A DNA stretch of 36,577 bases from Nostoc sp. NOS(2021). GTDB lineage: Bacteria; Cyanobacteriota; Cyanobacteriia; Cyanobacteriales; Nostocaceae. The notes beneath the pieces were generated by a model. The model saw nothing but the letters and a program-made list of their open reading frames with translations. It searched no databases and was not told where the DNA came from. A program made the position numbers and the translations under genes. Below, piece after piece: positions 15,338-23,674 of the stretch. How positions within the stretch are numbered: the stretch's first letter is position 1; each line of letters opens with the position of its first letter. The DNA lies in the NCBI RefSeq assembly GCF_017115025.1, contig NZ_JABXKM010000022.1:1-36577 (forward strand). The letters are read 5' to 3'.

Positions 15338-16459
15338 ATGAAAGAATATTTAGATTTTCAGCCAACGTTAACGGAACGCGCCCAAATTAAGCAGCGCATT
15401 GAAACAGATGCCGGGATTGTACAACAGGAGGAGAAACTGCGGCAAGTTACTCTCAATTGGTGGCAAGAACATCAACAGCGTTTAATTGATTTGCCTAAAA
15501 ATAAGCAGTTGATGAAGCTGCGGGCAGAATTTTTACAGACTTTTGAGGCGGCGGTGCGTCCCATTGGTTTGTTAGATAGGTTTAAGACTATGGGAGTTAT
15601 TGCTAGCTGGTGGGAAGATGCTTATGAGGTTTCTGCGGATTTGAAACGTTTAGCGAATTTGGGTTTTAAAGGTTTGATTGATTCTTGGGTGGATACAATT
15701 CGGGATGCTTTGGAAGATACGGAAAGTAAGCAATCTGGTAATAAGTTTGACGCTTTGAGTCACAAAATTGTCCCGGCGCTGGTTCCCCAGTATTTGCAAC
15801 AGTTGGAAGATGCTGAGGCGGATGTGGCGACGTTGGAACAGGAAAAGGAAGCTTTTGAACAAGGGGAAGAAGGGGAAGCGTCGGAAGATGGGGAAGCTGT
15901 TAATTTTGTCAAGCTATTAGAAGAACAACTGAAGGATTTGAAATATGCAATTAAGGATGGTCAAAAACGGCTGAAGGAATTGCTGGGAACTGACCGCAAG
16001 AAGGGATCAATTAAGTATGAGAATAAGCAGGGGAATGATACAACTGATTTAGAAGAGGAATTGGCTTATCTGCAATCAATGGTGATCCCAAAAGAGCAGG
16101 AAATTGCCGAGATTGAGGTGCAATTGCAACCTTATAAGGAGATTTTGGAAAGGTTGAGGGAAGCACGTAAGCGGGTGCGGGAGTTGAAAGGGTTGCTTGT
16201 AAAGGAGTTGGAAGCGGCGAGTGCAGGTTTAAGTGAGGAGAAAGCGCAGGGGTTGGTGTTGGATTTGTTTAAGGCGGATTTGTTGATGCAGTTGGAGAGA
16301 TATGTGAGTGAACACCGTCAGATGGTGATTGCTGCGGTAGAGAATTGGTGGGATAAGTATCGGGTGACGTTGGCGGAAATTGAGAAGGAAGAGGAGGAGG
16401 TTAATTTACAGTTGAGTGAGTTGTTGAGGGGGTTGGGGTATGTTTCAGACTTTGCCTAA
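15338..16459 (+). CDS. HsdM C-terminal coiled-coil part, encoded separately
   Basis: A 373-aa, highly charged protein. Residues 77-125 (LLDRFKTMGVIASWWEDAYEVS... GLIDSWVDTI) and 335-370 (VENWWDKYRVTL ... LLRGLGYV) match the pattern that I know from the C-terminal half of long type I HsdM proteins. Between them is coiled coil rich in Glu and Lys (about 150-300). It has no methyltransferase motif. It probably forms part of the M subunit and contacts HsdS or HsdR. It lies between hsdM and hsdS, overlapping the hsdS start by 20 bp, which argues that it is expressed with them. Whether the split is ancestral or due to repeat insertion is not clear. Confidence 0.75.
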   Translation: MKEYLDFQPTLTERAQIKQRIETDAGIVQQEEKLRQVTLNWWQEHQQRLIDLPKNKQLMKLRAEFLQTFEAAVRPIGLLDRFKTMGVIASWWEDAYEVSADLKRLANLGFKGLIDSWVDTIRDALEDTESKQSGNKFDALSHKIVPALVPQYLQQLEDAEADVATLEQEKEAFEQGEEGEASEDGEAVNFVKLLEEQLKDLKYAIKDGQKRLKELLGTDRKKGSIKYENKQGNDTTDLEEELAYLQSMVIPKEQEIAEIEVQLQPYKEILERLREARKRVRELKGLLVKELEAASAGLSEEKAQGLVLDLFKADLLMQLERYVSEHRQMVIAAVENWWDKYRVTLAEIEKEEEEVNLQLSELLRGLGYVSDFA

Positions 16460-17741
16460 AGACGGTGGTCTTTCATCTCTAGGAACCATCCCCGATGATT
16501 GGGAAATTGTGACGTTTAAGGATGTTTGCGAAGTAAGGCAAGGGTTGCAAATTGCAATTTCCAAGAGATATAAGAATTACAAAAATGGCAGGTTCGTTTA
16601 CATCACTATTGAATACCTAAACAATCTTAATAATCAGAATTTGTTAGAATACATTGATTCACCAGGTGCGCGTGTTATTTGTAAGCACAATGATGTTCTT
16701 GTTGCTAGAACAGGAGCGACAGGAAAAATAATTACTGGAGTTGAAGGAGTCTTTCATAATAACTTCTTTTTGGTTGATTACAATCGAAAAGAAGTCGATA
16801 TAAATTATTTGGTACACTATCTTAAATTTGAACCTGTTCAAAAAGAAATAAAATTTAGAGCAGGAACTACAACAATTCCTGACCTCAATCATGGCGACTT
16901 TTATTCACTAACATTTATTAAGCCAAAGATACCTGAACAGCAAAAGATTGCTGAAATTCTCGACGCGATTGATAAAGCGATCGCACTCACCGACACTCAC
17001 ATTACAAAACTTAAAAAAGCTAAAGCCGGACTGCTGCACGACCTCCTCACACGCGGTATTGACGATCATGGCGAACTGAGAGATTATACACGTAACCCTG
17101 AATTATTTAAGCGATCGGCCTTGGGGATAATTCCGAAAGATTGGGATGTTTCATCAGTTACTTTTGAGTTTGATATCATTTCAGGTTTCACTCTTGGAGA
17201 ACATCGAAGACCACTTAATAAGAAACGGAAGTATCTGCGTGTTGCGAATGTCAAGCGTGAAAACATTATTTTGGATGATATTGCAGAGATTGAGGCTAAT
17301 GATGATGAATTTGTTGCCCGTCAACTTGAAGAAAATGACTTACTTATTGTTGAGGGTCACGCAGATCCAAATGAAATTGGGAGATGTGCCATTGTCTCAG
17401 ATGAAGCAGTTGGTCTTACTTTTCAAAATCACCTTTTTAGACTTCGTTCTAAGGTAATAAACCCCAAATTTGCATTATTTTGGCTAAACAGTGCATGGGT
17501 TCGTTCGTATTGGAAATGTTTGTGTGGAACAAGTTCAGGACTGAATACCATTAACCAAACTATGCTGAATGCTCTATTAGTCTTAGTACCTAACAAAAAA
17601 GAGCAAATTGATATTGTTGAACGAATTGAGACATATAAAGAACGAATTATTAAAAAGGAAACGTATTTAAAAAAACTCAAACTTTTAAAAAAAGGCTTAA
17701 TGTCAGACCTATTAACCGGACGGGTGCGCGTCAAAATTTAA
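16440..17741 (+). CDS. hsdS: Type I restriction-modification specificity subunit
   Basis: DNA-recognition subunit that tells the M and R subunits which bipartite sequence to bind. At 433 aa it has two target-recognition domains. TRD1 starts IPDDWEIVTFKDVCEVRQG (about residue 17) and ends in the conserved helix PEQQKIAEILDAIDKAIALTDTHITKLKKAKAGLLHDLLTRG. TRD2 starts IPKDWDVSSVTFEFDIISG (about 234) and ends KEQIDIVERIETYKERIIKKETYLKKLKLLKKGLMSDLLTGRV. The two helices are the half-repeats that set the spacing between the half-sites. The ATG at 16440 lies inside the previous gene. TRD2 is more AT-rich than flanking genes, consistent with TRD exchange. The recognition site cannot be read from sequence. 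Confidence 0.93.
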   Translation: MFQTLPKDGGLSSLGTIPDDWEIVTFKDVCEVRQGLQIAISKRYKNYKNGRFVYITIEYLNNLNNQNLLEYIDSPGARVICKHNDVLVARTGATGKIITGVEGVFHNNFFLVDYNRKEVDINYLVHYLKFEPVQKEIKFRAGTTTIPDLNHGDFYSLTFIKPKIPEQQKIAEILDAIDKAIALTDTHITKLKKAKAGLLHDLLTRGIDDHGELRDYTRNPELFKRSALGIIPKDWDVSSVTFEFDIISGFTLGEHRRPLNKKRKYLRVANVKRENIILDDIAEIEANDDEFVARQLEENDLLIVEGHADPNEIGRCAIVSDEAVGLTFQNHLFRLRSKVINPKFALFWLNSAWVRSYWKCLCGTSSGLNTINQTMLNALLVLVPNKKEQIDIVERIETYKERIIKKETYLKKLKLLKKGLMSDLLTGRVRVKI

Positions 17742-17900
17742 CCAACAAACGATAAAACAATACAGTTCAGTTAAGCATTTCTTTCTTCTCTTCCTTTGCG
17801 TCCTTGGCGGTTCGTTAAAAAAATTGACTTTAACCAAAGAGTTAAGACTTAACTAAACCGTATTCAAATATAAAATACAAAAAAATCGGCAAAAACAGCA

Positions 17901-18494
17901 ATGATTGCAACACCCAATAAATACCAGATGACCCCTGACGAATATCTCCAATGGGAAGCGACACAGGAGATTAAACACGAGTATATAAATGGCGAAGTTT
18001 ACGCCATGACAGGGGGGACAATTCCCCATAATGCTATAGCTATTAACCTCATCGCCGCACTAAGACCCCATGTAAGAGGAAGTTCTTGCCGAGTTTTGGG
18101 TTCTGACGCCAAAGTGGGAATTACAGAAAAAGGTTCCTTCTTCTATCCTGATGTACTTGTAACCTGCAACGCCCAAGATAGACAAGCGATTCAAGTCATT
18201 CGATTCCCTAAACTGATTGTTGAAGTTCTTTCTCCCGGAACTGAAGCCTACGACCGAGGTGCTAAATTTGCCCAATATCGCCGCCTAGAGAGTTTGCAAG
18301 AATACGTACTAATTAATTCCGAAAGCATTGGTGTAGAAATATTCCGCATCAACGAACGCAGCAAATGGGAACTAACTTCTTATACCAACGGCGACGAAAT
18401 TGAGTTAGTTTGTATTGAGTTTAAATTTCCTATCGCACTGCTGTACGAAGACGTAGAACTTCCGCCACAGGAGGCGCAAAATGTCGGGACTTGA
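17901..18494 (+). CDS. Uma2-family endonuclease-like protein (DUF820)
   Basis: A 197-aa protein of the Uma2/DUF820 family, abundant in cyanobacteria, with a PD-(D/E)XK nuclease fold. It shows MTPDEYLQWEATQEIKHEYINGEVYAMTGGT at the N-terminus, the catalytic-type pair FFYPDVLVTC (Asp) and PKLIVEVLSPGTEAYDRGAKF (Glu/Lys region), then EYVLINSE. The biological role of the family is unsettled. It sits between hsdS and hsdR: 159 bp after hsdS, and its 3' end overlaps the hsdR start by 14 bp. The hsdR ribosome-binding site CAGGAGG (about 18468-18474) lies inside this gene. It may be a passenger or part of the restriction operon. Confidence 0.88.
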   Translation: MIATPNKYQMTPDEYLQWEATQEIKHEYINGEVYAMTGGTIPHNAIAINLIAALRPHVRGSSCRVLGSDAKVGITEKGSFFYPDVLVTCNAQDRQAIQVIRFPKLIVEVLSPGTEAYDRGAKFAQYRRLESLQEYVLINSESIGVEIFRINERSKWELTSYTNGDEIELVCIEFKFPIALLYEDVELPPQEAQNVGT

Positions 18495-21400
18495 ATACAC
18501 ATCTACAGAATTACCCACAATCGAACAACTCCAAAAAATGCGACAACTTCCCGGCGGTTTAGGCTGGGAATACATCGAAGCAAACCATTTAGCAACAACC
18601 CCCGAACAACGGGACAATTACCACGAAGTTCTCCTAATTCCCCGACTCCAGCGCCAACTGCGAGAAATCAACCCCGACGCCAACGGACAACCCTGGCTAG
18701 ACGAACGCCGCATCAACCAAGCCATCAGCCAACTGCAAAACCTCGGCCCCGGTAAACTGATGGAGAAAAACGAAACCCTGACAAAACTTCTCCTCACAGG
18801 CGTAAAAGTCGAAGGACTCACAGGTAAACAAACTAGCATCAACCTGATAGACTTCGACCACCCGGAACGTAACGACTTTCTCGCCATCAGCCAATTCCGC
18901 ATCGACCCACCGGGAGTAAAAGGCCCCAAAGGTCACTACCGCCCCGATATCATTTTGTTTGTCAACGGTATTCCCCTCGTCGTCATCGAATGCAAAGCCC
19001 CAGGTGCAGATATGCTAAAATCGGGGATTCAAGACTTGCTAACTTACTCCAACCAACGCCACAGCCAGCAACCCGAAGGAATTGAGCGCTTATTTCACTA
19101 CAATCAATTGATGATTTCCTGCACCTCCGGGCGGGCTGTCGTGGGTACGGTGGGGAGTCAACCCAAGCATTATCTGGAATGGAAAGACACCAGCCCGTTT
19201 GATTCCAGCTTTATCGCCCAGGTTTGTAGTCAGAATTTTAGTGTTGATTTGAGCGCTGAAGCGCCCACTACAAACGAGGATTTAATTGATATATCGGGGC
19301 TTAATCGCCGTCAGCAACTCATCGCTGGGATGCTTCACCCCGCGAATTTGCTGGACATCTTGCGCCACTATATCCTGTTCACAACCAAACACAACCGGCG
19401 CATCAAAATAGTCCCGCGTTACCAACAATTCCGAGGCGTATCCAAAGCCGTTGACCGCTTGCTACACGGTAAAACCAAAACAGAACACGGTAGCCAAGAC
19501 CAGCGCGGCGGTATTATCTGGCACTACCAAGGCTCAGGTAAAAGCTTGGATATGGTGTTTATCCTCCGCAAACTGCGGACAATTCCCCAACTTCAACAGT
19601 TTAAAGCGGTCATCGTTACCGATCGCACAGATTTAGAAGACCAACTATCAGAAACAGCAACCCTTTCCGGTCAAACTTTGCAAGTCGCCCAAAACATCAA
19701 AGATTTAGCAAAGAAACTGCGACAAACAGGGCCGGGTATTGTTTTTGGGATGGTTCAGAAATTTAACAAAATTAATGAACCGAAAGAATACGCTGATATT
19801 GATGAACTAAACAATGCTCTCAATCCCTCAGAAGACATTTTACTATTAATCGACGAAGCACACCGCTCTCATAATAAAACTCTCCACGCATATTTATCAG
19901 CAGCTTTACCCAACTGCGCCAAAATTGGTTTTACAGGAACTCCGATAATCTCCGCGCAGAAAAAGAAAACCGCCGAAATCTTTGCTAATGACGAAAATCC
20001 TTATATTGATATCTACAGTATTCGGGATTCCCAAAAAGATAAAGTTACCGTTCCCATTTTCTACGAAGGGTTGGAAACAATGGGAGCAGTCAAAGGAGCC
20101 ACTACTCTAGACCAACTTTTTGAGGTGCTATTTCAAGATTACACCCCAGAAGAACGGGCTGCGATTAAATCCAAATACGCCGGAAAAAAGAATGTCCTCA
20201 ACGCCAAAGAACTGATGAAGTCCAAGGCTAGACATATCTTACGCCACTATGTCACCCGAATTATGCCGGATAAATTTAAAGCTCAGGTAGCAGCTAGCGA
20301 TCGCCAAGCTTGCGTTTTGTACCAAGAATATCTTACCGCAGCTAAAACCGAACTGATTCAAGAATTAGAATCAAAAGCCGTTATTTTACAAAGTCTGAAA
20401 TTAGAATCCGCACCAGCCGAATATCGCACCTTGGTACAAGCTTATCCTTACCTAGATACCATCAAGCGCCTGGAATTTGCGGCGATTATCTCCGCCAACA
20501 GCAAACAAGACCCTCAAGCCTGGAAACAATGGACGGATGAAAACAACCAAACTACTTACAAAAACCGCTTCTGGAAAAACTTAGATGAAGACGGTTTAGC
20601 TTTTTTAATAGTGAATAATAAATTGCTGGTAGGCTTCGACGCACCTTTAGAACAAGTGCTATATGTAGACCGCAGCTTAGTAGAACATGATTTATTGCAA
20701 GCGATCGCTCGTACTAATCGCACCGCCGAAGGTAAAGACTACGGTTTAATTGTAGACTATTACGGTATCGATATCGCCGCCGCTATGAGTGTCTACGATC
20801 AAGAAGATGTGGATGGCGCTTGGTTTGATATCCAAGAAGAATTACCCAAATTAGACGAAACCCACCGCTGGGTAATGAATTTTTGGCAAGAACGCAACTT
20901 AAATATTGACGATGACAAAGAAGCTTGTGTAAATATCCTAAATCATGACGAGCGATCGCGTGCAGAATTTTATCAACTGCTGCGGGAATTTCTGCAAGGA
21001 ATGGATGCCTTTTTACCTCGTCCCCAAGCTTTGCGCTACCTCAAAGATGCGAAAAAATTGGGAGAATTAAAGAAATTAGTCGATGATATTTTCCGGGATG
21101 AACGCCCAGAAGACGCGAAAGAAAAAGTTCAAGCGCTGATAGACGAACACATTCAATCTCAAGGGATTAACCTGAAAGTTTCACCAGTAAATATTTTAGA
21201 CTTGGACTTTGAGCAACGGGTACAACAAAGACATTCCGTACAAACTCGTGCGGCGGAAATGGAACATGCCATCAGATACCACATCCGCACCCATCTAGAC
21301 GATGACCCAGTTTATTACCGCAACCTCAGCGACAAACTAGAAGAAATTTTACAACGTTTGGGTGACAATTGGAATGCGATCGCTACAGAATTTTTAAACC

Positions 21401-21738
21401 TAGCTCAAAAAGTCCGAGCCGAACAAACCGAAGTCAGCGAAAATCAACCATCAGCCCGAATTCGCCCCTTCTTCAATGTTCTCATCGATACGCTGGAGTC
21501 ACCAACACCCGAAATTTCCACCCAACTCCAAAACTTTACCACCGAACTCGTAGACTTTATCTACAATCAAAGTCATCTAATCGGCTTCTGGAACGACTTG
21601 GTAGCTAGAGATAACCTCCGCAAACAAATCTGGTTAGAATTAGAAGATTTAAATCTCTTCCCAGATAGTAAACTAGATGACTTAGCAGACCAAATTACCC
21701 AATTAGCCGAACGACACGATGCAAATCGAGGGCGATGA
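18481..21738 (+). CDS. hsdR: Type I restriction endonuclease subunit R
   Basis: Motor and nuclease subunit that translocates and cuts unmethylated DNA. At 1085 aa it is full length. The N-terminal nuclease domain has the PD-(D/E)XK residues in RPDIILFVNGIPLVVIECK (Asp156, Glu170, Lys172). The SF2 helicase follows: Walker A WHYQGSGKS (about 347-355), VTDRTDLEDQ, the DEAH box IDEAH (457-461), FTGTP (484-488), VGFDAPLEQVLYVDR and motif VI LLQAIARTNR. The C-terminal helical region (about 900-1085) contacts HsdM. All key residues are intact, so restriction is probably functional if the split HsdM works. The stop overlaps the next gene by 4 bp (ATGA). Confidence 0.96.
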   Translation: MSGLEYTSTELPTIEQLQKMRQLPGGLGWEYIEANHLATTPEQRDNYHEVLLIPRLQRQLREINPDANGQPWLDERRINQAISQLQNLGPGKLMEKNETLTKLLLTGVKVEGLTGKQTSINLIDFDHPERNDFLAISQFRIDPPGVKGPKGHYRPDIILFVNGIPLVVIECKAPGADMLKSGIQDLLTYSNQRHSQQPEGIERLFHYNQLMISCTSGRAVVGTVGSQPKHYLEWKDTSPFDSSFIAQVCSQNFSVDLSAEAPTTNEDLIDISGLNRRQQLIAGMLHPANLLDILRHYILFTTKHNRRIKIVPRYQQFRGVSKAVDRLLHGKTKTEHGSQDQRGGIIWHYQGSGKSLDMVFILRKLRTIPQLQQFKAVIVTDRTDLEDQLSETATLSGQTLQVAQNIKDLAKKLRQTGPGIVFGMVQKFNKINEPKEYADIDELNNALNPSEDILLLIDEAHRSHNKTLHAYLSAALPNCAKIGFTGTPIISAQKKKTAEIFANDENPYIDIYSIRDSQKDKVTVPIFYEGLETMGAVKGATTLDQLFEVLFQDYTPEERAAIKSKYAGKKNVLNAKELMKSKARHILRHYVTRIMPDKFKAQVAASDRQACVLYQEYLTAAKTELIQELESKAVILQSLKLESAPAEYRTLVQAYPYLDTIKRLEFAAIISANSKQDPQAWKQWTDENNQTTYKNRFWKNLDEDGLAFLIVNNKLLVGFDAPLEQVLYVDRSLVEHDLLQAIARTNRTAEGKDYGLIVDYYGIDIAAAMSVYDQEDVDGAWFDIQEELPKLDETHRWVMNFWQERNLNIDDDKEACVNILNHDERSRAEFYQLLREFLQGMDAFLPRPQALRYLKDAKKLGELKKLVDDIFRDERPEDAKEKVQALIDEHIQSQGINLKVSPVNILDLDFEQRVQQRHSVQTRAAEMEHAIRYHIRTHLDDDPVYYRNLSDKLEEILQRLGDNWNAIATEFLNLAQKVRAEQTEVSENQPSARIRPFFNVLIDTLESPTPEISTQLQNFTTELVDFIYNQSHLIGFWNDLVARDNLRKQIWLELEDLNLFPDSKLDDLADQITQLAERHDANRGR

Positions 21739-22454
21739 AAACCATTAATGTTGGAGAACTCTCTTTTGAACTACGCGAAAGTCCCCGTCGTCGCACAGTT
21801 GAAATTACCATCGAACGCGACGGGAAACTAATCTTAACAACACCACCTCAAGTCCCTCTGGAAAAACTAGGGGAAATTATCGAACAACGCCGCTTCTGGA
21901 TTTACAGCAAACTGCTGAAAAAATCAGCGATAAAACAGCCAACTGCACAAAAAACTTATCTACCTGGCGAAGGCTTTCACTATTTAGGACGCAGCTATCG
22001 CCTGAAATTAGTAGACAGCGCAGACAACCCCCTTAGACTTTACCACGGACGCTTTGAACTTTTGCGATCTGCTGAAAGCAGCAGCGCTTCGCTATCGCAT
22101 CAACAGCAAGGTCAAGATTTATTTATTCAGTGGTATCGCGGACATATCCATCAGCATTTAGAATCAATTACTACATCCATCGCCAACAGAATCGGCAAAG
22201 AACCAACTTCTATACAAGTGCGCGAACTCGGTAATCGTTGGGGTTCATGTAATCCCAAAGGTGATATTTATTTCCATTGGCGTATTGCTTTGCTTCCTAG
22301 TTCCATGATAGAATATATAGTCGTTCATGAAATGGTTCACTTAATTCAACCCAACCACAATAGAGATTTTTGGGACAGGGTAGAGCGAATCTTACCTGAC
22401 TGTATGGATAGAAAAGAGTGGTTAGCAAAAAACGGCGCAATTTTTAGTTTATAA
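21735..22454 (+). CDS. YgjP/WLM-like zinc metallopeptidase domain protein
   Basis: A 239-aa protein of the YgjP-like (DUF45) group. The zincin motif HEMVH is in YIVVHEMVHLIQPNHNRDFWDRVERILP near residue 195, with a further His (NHNRDFW) as the likely third ligand. The upstream GNRWGSCNPKGDIYFHWRIALLP is the other family hallmark. Members are often encoded next to type I hsdR; their role there is not established. The start overlaps the hsdR stop (ATGA), implying co-translation. Residues about 111-121 (SAESSSASLSH) come from a palindromic repeat (22064-22098) inserted in frame. No signal peptide is present. Confidence 0.88.
   Translation: MKTINVGELSFELRESPRRRTVEITIERDGKLILTTPPQVPLEKLGEIIEQRRFWIYSKLLKKSAIKQPTAQKTYLPGEGFHYLGRSYRLKLVDSADNPLRLYHGRFELLRSAESSSASLSHQQQGQDLFIQWYRGHIHQHLESITTSIANRIGKEPTSIQVRELGNRWGSCNPKGDIYFHWRIALLPSSMIEYIVVHEMVHLIQPNHNRDFWDRVERILPDCMDRKEWLAKNGAIFSL
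22064..22098. repeat. Palindromic repeat inside the metallopeptidase gene
   Basis: A 35-bp segment bounded by GCGAT and ATCGC, with the inner palindrome CTGCTgaaAGCAG and a GCGCTTCGCTATCGC end. The encoded Ser/Ala-rich stretch has no counterpart that I recall in the family and interrupts the protein between two conserved blocks. Confidence 0.55.
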
Positions 22455-22559
22455 ATTGCGATGAGGCTAGCAGTCTGTCAAGGAAAATCATTTTCTAGAG
22501 GTTCTTCCCAGTTGATCAGGCAAACGGTTTGGGTGTTTTATCAAACTATGTCATCTTTT

Positions 22560-22658
22560 ATCGTAAATTAAAGGGTTTAAGACCCCTACATCTCATGTAG
22601 CACCCATTTCAGTCGGGGTTTAAATCCCCGTCTGAAATTTCTTTAATTTTGAATTTTG
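22560..22658. repeat. Dispersed repeat, copy 2
   Basis: Same element as at 1041-1160: ATCGTAAATTAAAGGGTTTA, a variable middle, then the CGGGG-TTTAAAT-CCCCG hairpin and TTTAATTTTGAATTTTG. It is directly followed by another repeat type, GTTAGCGTAGCGTTAGCGAG onward (22658-22690). Together they fill the 281-bp gap between the converging metallopeptidase and vapC genes. Confidence 0.75.
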
Positions 22659-22735
22659 TTAGCGTAGCGTTAGCGAGTCTGCGAGCGTCATTTTGAATTT
22701 TGAATTGTTAATTGTGTCATCCGTGAATTTTCTGT

Positions 22736-23125
22736 CTAGCTTAATGTTTGTAACCAGGAAGTACCTGTGAGATTAGTATCTACTGTGGCTAAGGTCAACT
22801 GGTGGTAAACTGCGGTAGCTGCAATAAAGCGATCGCCTGGGTCTTGGTGTGGTAGCTCAATCTGACGGCTTAAAATAGCGATGTGGCGGTTAAGTGGAGC
22901 TTCACGAATTTCTAGGGTATTTAAAGCTAAATCGACCCATGCAACTGGATTAGGCTGTAAAGATAGTCGTCCTTTTTCTGCTAAAAGTAGCGTTTCCCAG
23001 ATACTAATTGGACTTAGCCAAAGTTCGGTTGTTGCTGCTGCAATAGTGGTTTGAAGCCCAGGAGATAGGCGTTCGTTACCAAGCAAATACCAAAGCCAGA
23101 TGTGGGTATCAAGTAAGAGCTTCAC
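22736..23125 (-). CDS. vapC: PIN-domain toxin (VapC family)
   Basis: Probable ribonuclease toxin of a type II toxin-antitoxin pair. The acidic residues of the PIN active site are visible: LLLDTHIWLW (Asp), SISIWE (Glu), DPGDRFIAATA (Asp) and ATVDTN (Asp). I start at GTG 23125, whose GTGA overlaps the TGA stop of the upstream antitoxin by 4 bp. That gives a 129-aa protein beginning MKLLLDTHIW. An ATG at 23140 inside the antitoxin gene is possible but adds five residues with no family counterpart. The toxin acts in the cytosol on RNA; its target cannot be read from sequence. Confidence 0.9.
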   Translation of the reverse strand: MKLLLDTHIWLWYLLGNERLSPGLQTTIAAATTELWLSPISIWETLLLAEKGRLSLQPNPVAWVDLALNTLEIREAPLNRHIAILSRQIELPHQDPGDRFIAATAVYHQLTLATVDTNLTGTSWLQTLS

Positions 23126-23358
23126 TGAAGTGCTTCCCATGTGGTAGCAGGGATTACTGGAGCAATCACGTCTCCCAATATTTCGCCGCTACCCTTCATT
23201 GCTCCAAATACTGGGCGCTGGGGTTGAGGGGTAGCAGGATAGATAATTACTAAGGGTTCCCCGTCATGTGTGACGGTTAAAGGTGTTTTAGTGCGTTGTA
23301 TTTCTGCAAATATTTGTTGGAGCGTTTCGGGTAATTCAGTGGTAGCAATGTGTTCCAT
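23122..23358 (-). CDS. Phd/YefM-type antitoxin
   Basis: A 78-aa partner of the PIN toxin. The N-terminal half, ATTELPETLQQIFAEIQRTKTPLTVTHDGEPLVIIYP, has the Phd/YefM pattern (helix, then T-x-x-G-x-P-x-x-x-I/V). It would bind the operator DNA, and the C-terminal half (GAMKGSGEILGDVIAPV, with TTWEAL at the end) would bind and block the toxin, as D-I-x-x-P-x-x-x-x-W tails do. It is translationally coupled to vapC. Autoregulation by the complex is the family norm; I cannot identify the operator. Confidence 0.88.
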   Translation of the reverse strand: MEHIATTELPETLQQIFAEIQRTKTPLTVTHDGEPLVIIYPATPQPQRPVFGAMKGSGEILGDVIAPVIPATTWEALQ

Positions 23359-23476
23359 AGAGGGCTTTAAAGCTATTCTTGTAATTCAAGAGCCTTGGAC
23401 TGTAATATATTAAATTAGAAAACATATCTTAGCCGAGTTTTACAGGCTGATTTTGGACATTAATTCTTTAAAATGG
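23359..23476. other. AT-rich gap between antitoxin gene and CAST relic
   Basis: No gene. The segment GGACATTAATTCTTTAA (about 23455-23471) resembles a degenerate copy of the CGACATTAATTTGCGAA sites found at 23842, so the transposon relic may extend this far left. Confidence 0.4.
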
Positions 23477-23488
23477 TGTACATCTGCA

Positions 23489-23517
23489 AATAGCGACATC
23501 TAATTTGCGAATGTACA
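23489..23517. repeat. Internal copy of the transposon terminus
   Basis: 29 bp identical to 23857-23885 and in the same direction, ending in ATTTGCGAATGTACA. The next base begins the 3' third of a CRISPR repeat, GGTGGGTTGAAAG, so a terminus is joined directly to the middle of a repeat. Confidence 0.9.
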
Positions 23518-23603
23518 GGTGGGTTGAAAGTAATCTTCTTCTCCGCTAGCAAAAAACTCAATCATGGTTTCAACAACCACCTCGGCTAGAGGTAGATCAA
23601 AAA
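23518..23603 (+). CRISPR. One-spacer CRISPR relic with V-K CAST-type repeats
   Basis: The order is: 3' part of a repeat (GGTGGGTTGAAAG, 23518-23530), a 36-nt spacer (23531-23566), then a 37-nt repeat (23567-23603). The first 29 bases of that repeat, starting GTTTCAACAACCACCTCGGC, are intact; the rest (GGTAGATCAAAAA) is a worn version of GGTGGGTTGAAAG. The repeat strongly resembles the ShCAST repeat as I remember it (GTTTCAACAACC... GGGTGGGTTGAAAG). A worn last repeat is usual at the distal end of an array. The array reads on the plus strand toward the tRNA. Confidence 0.8.
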
Positions 23604-23674
23604 AATAAGCAATAGAAAATATGTATTCGTACTAACCAGATTTGAAAATGGTTAAAGAGTACAACTAAGTTATT

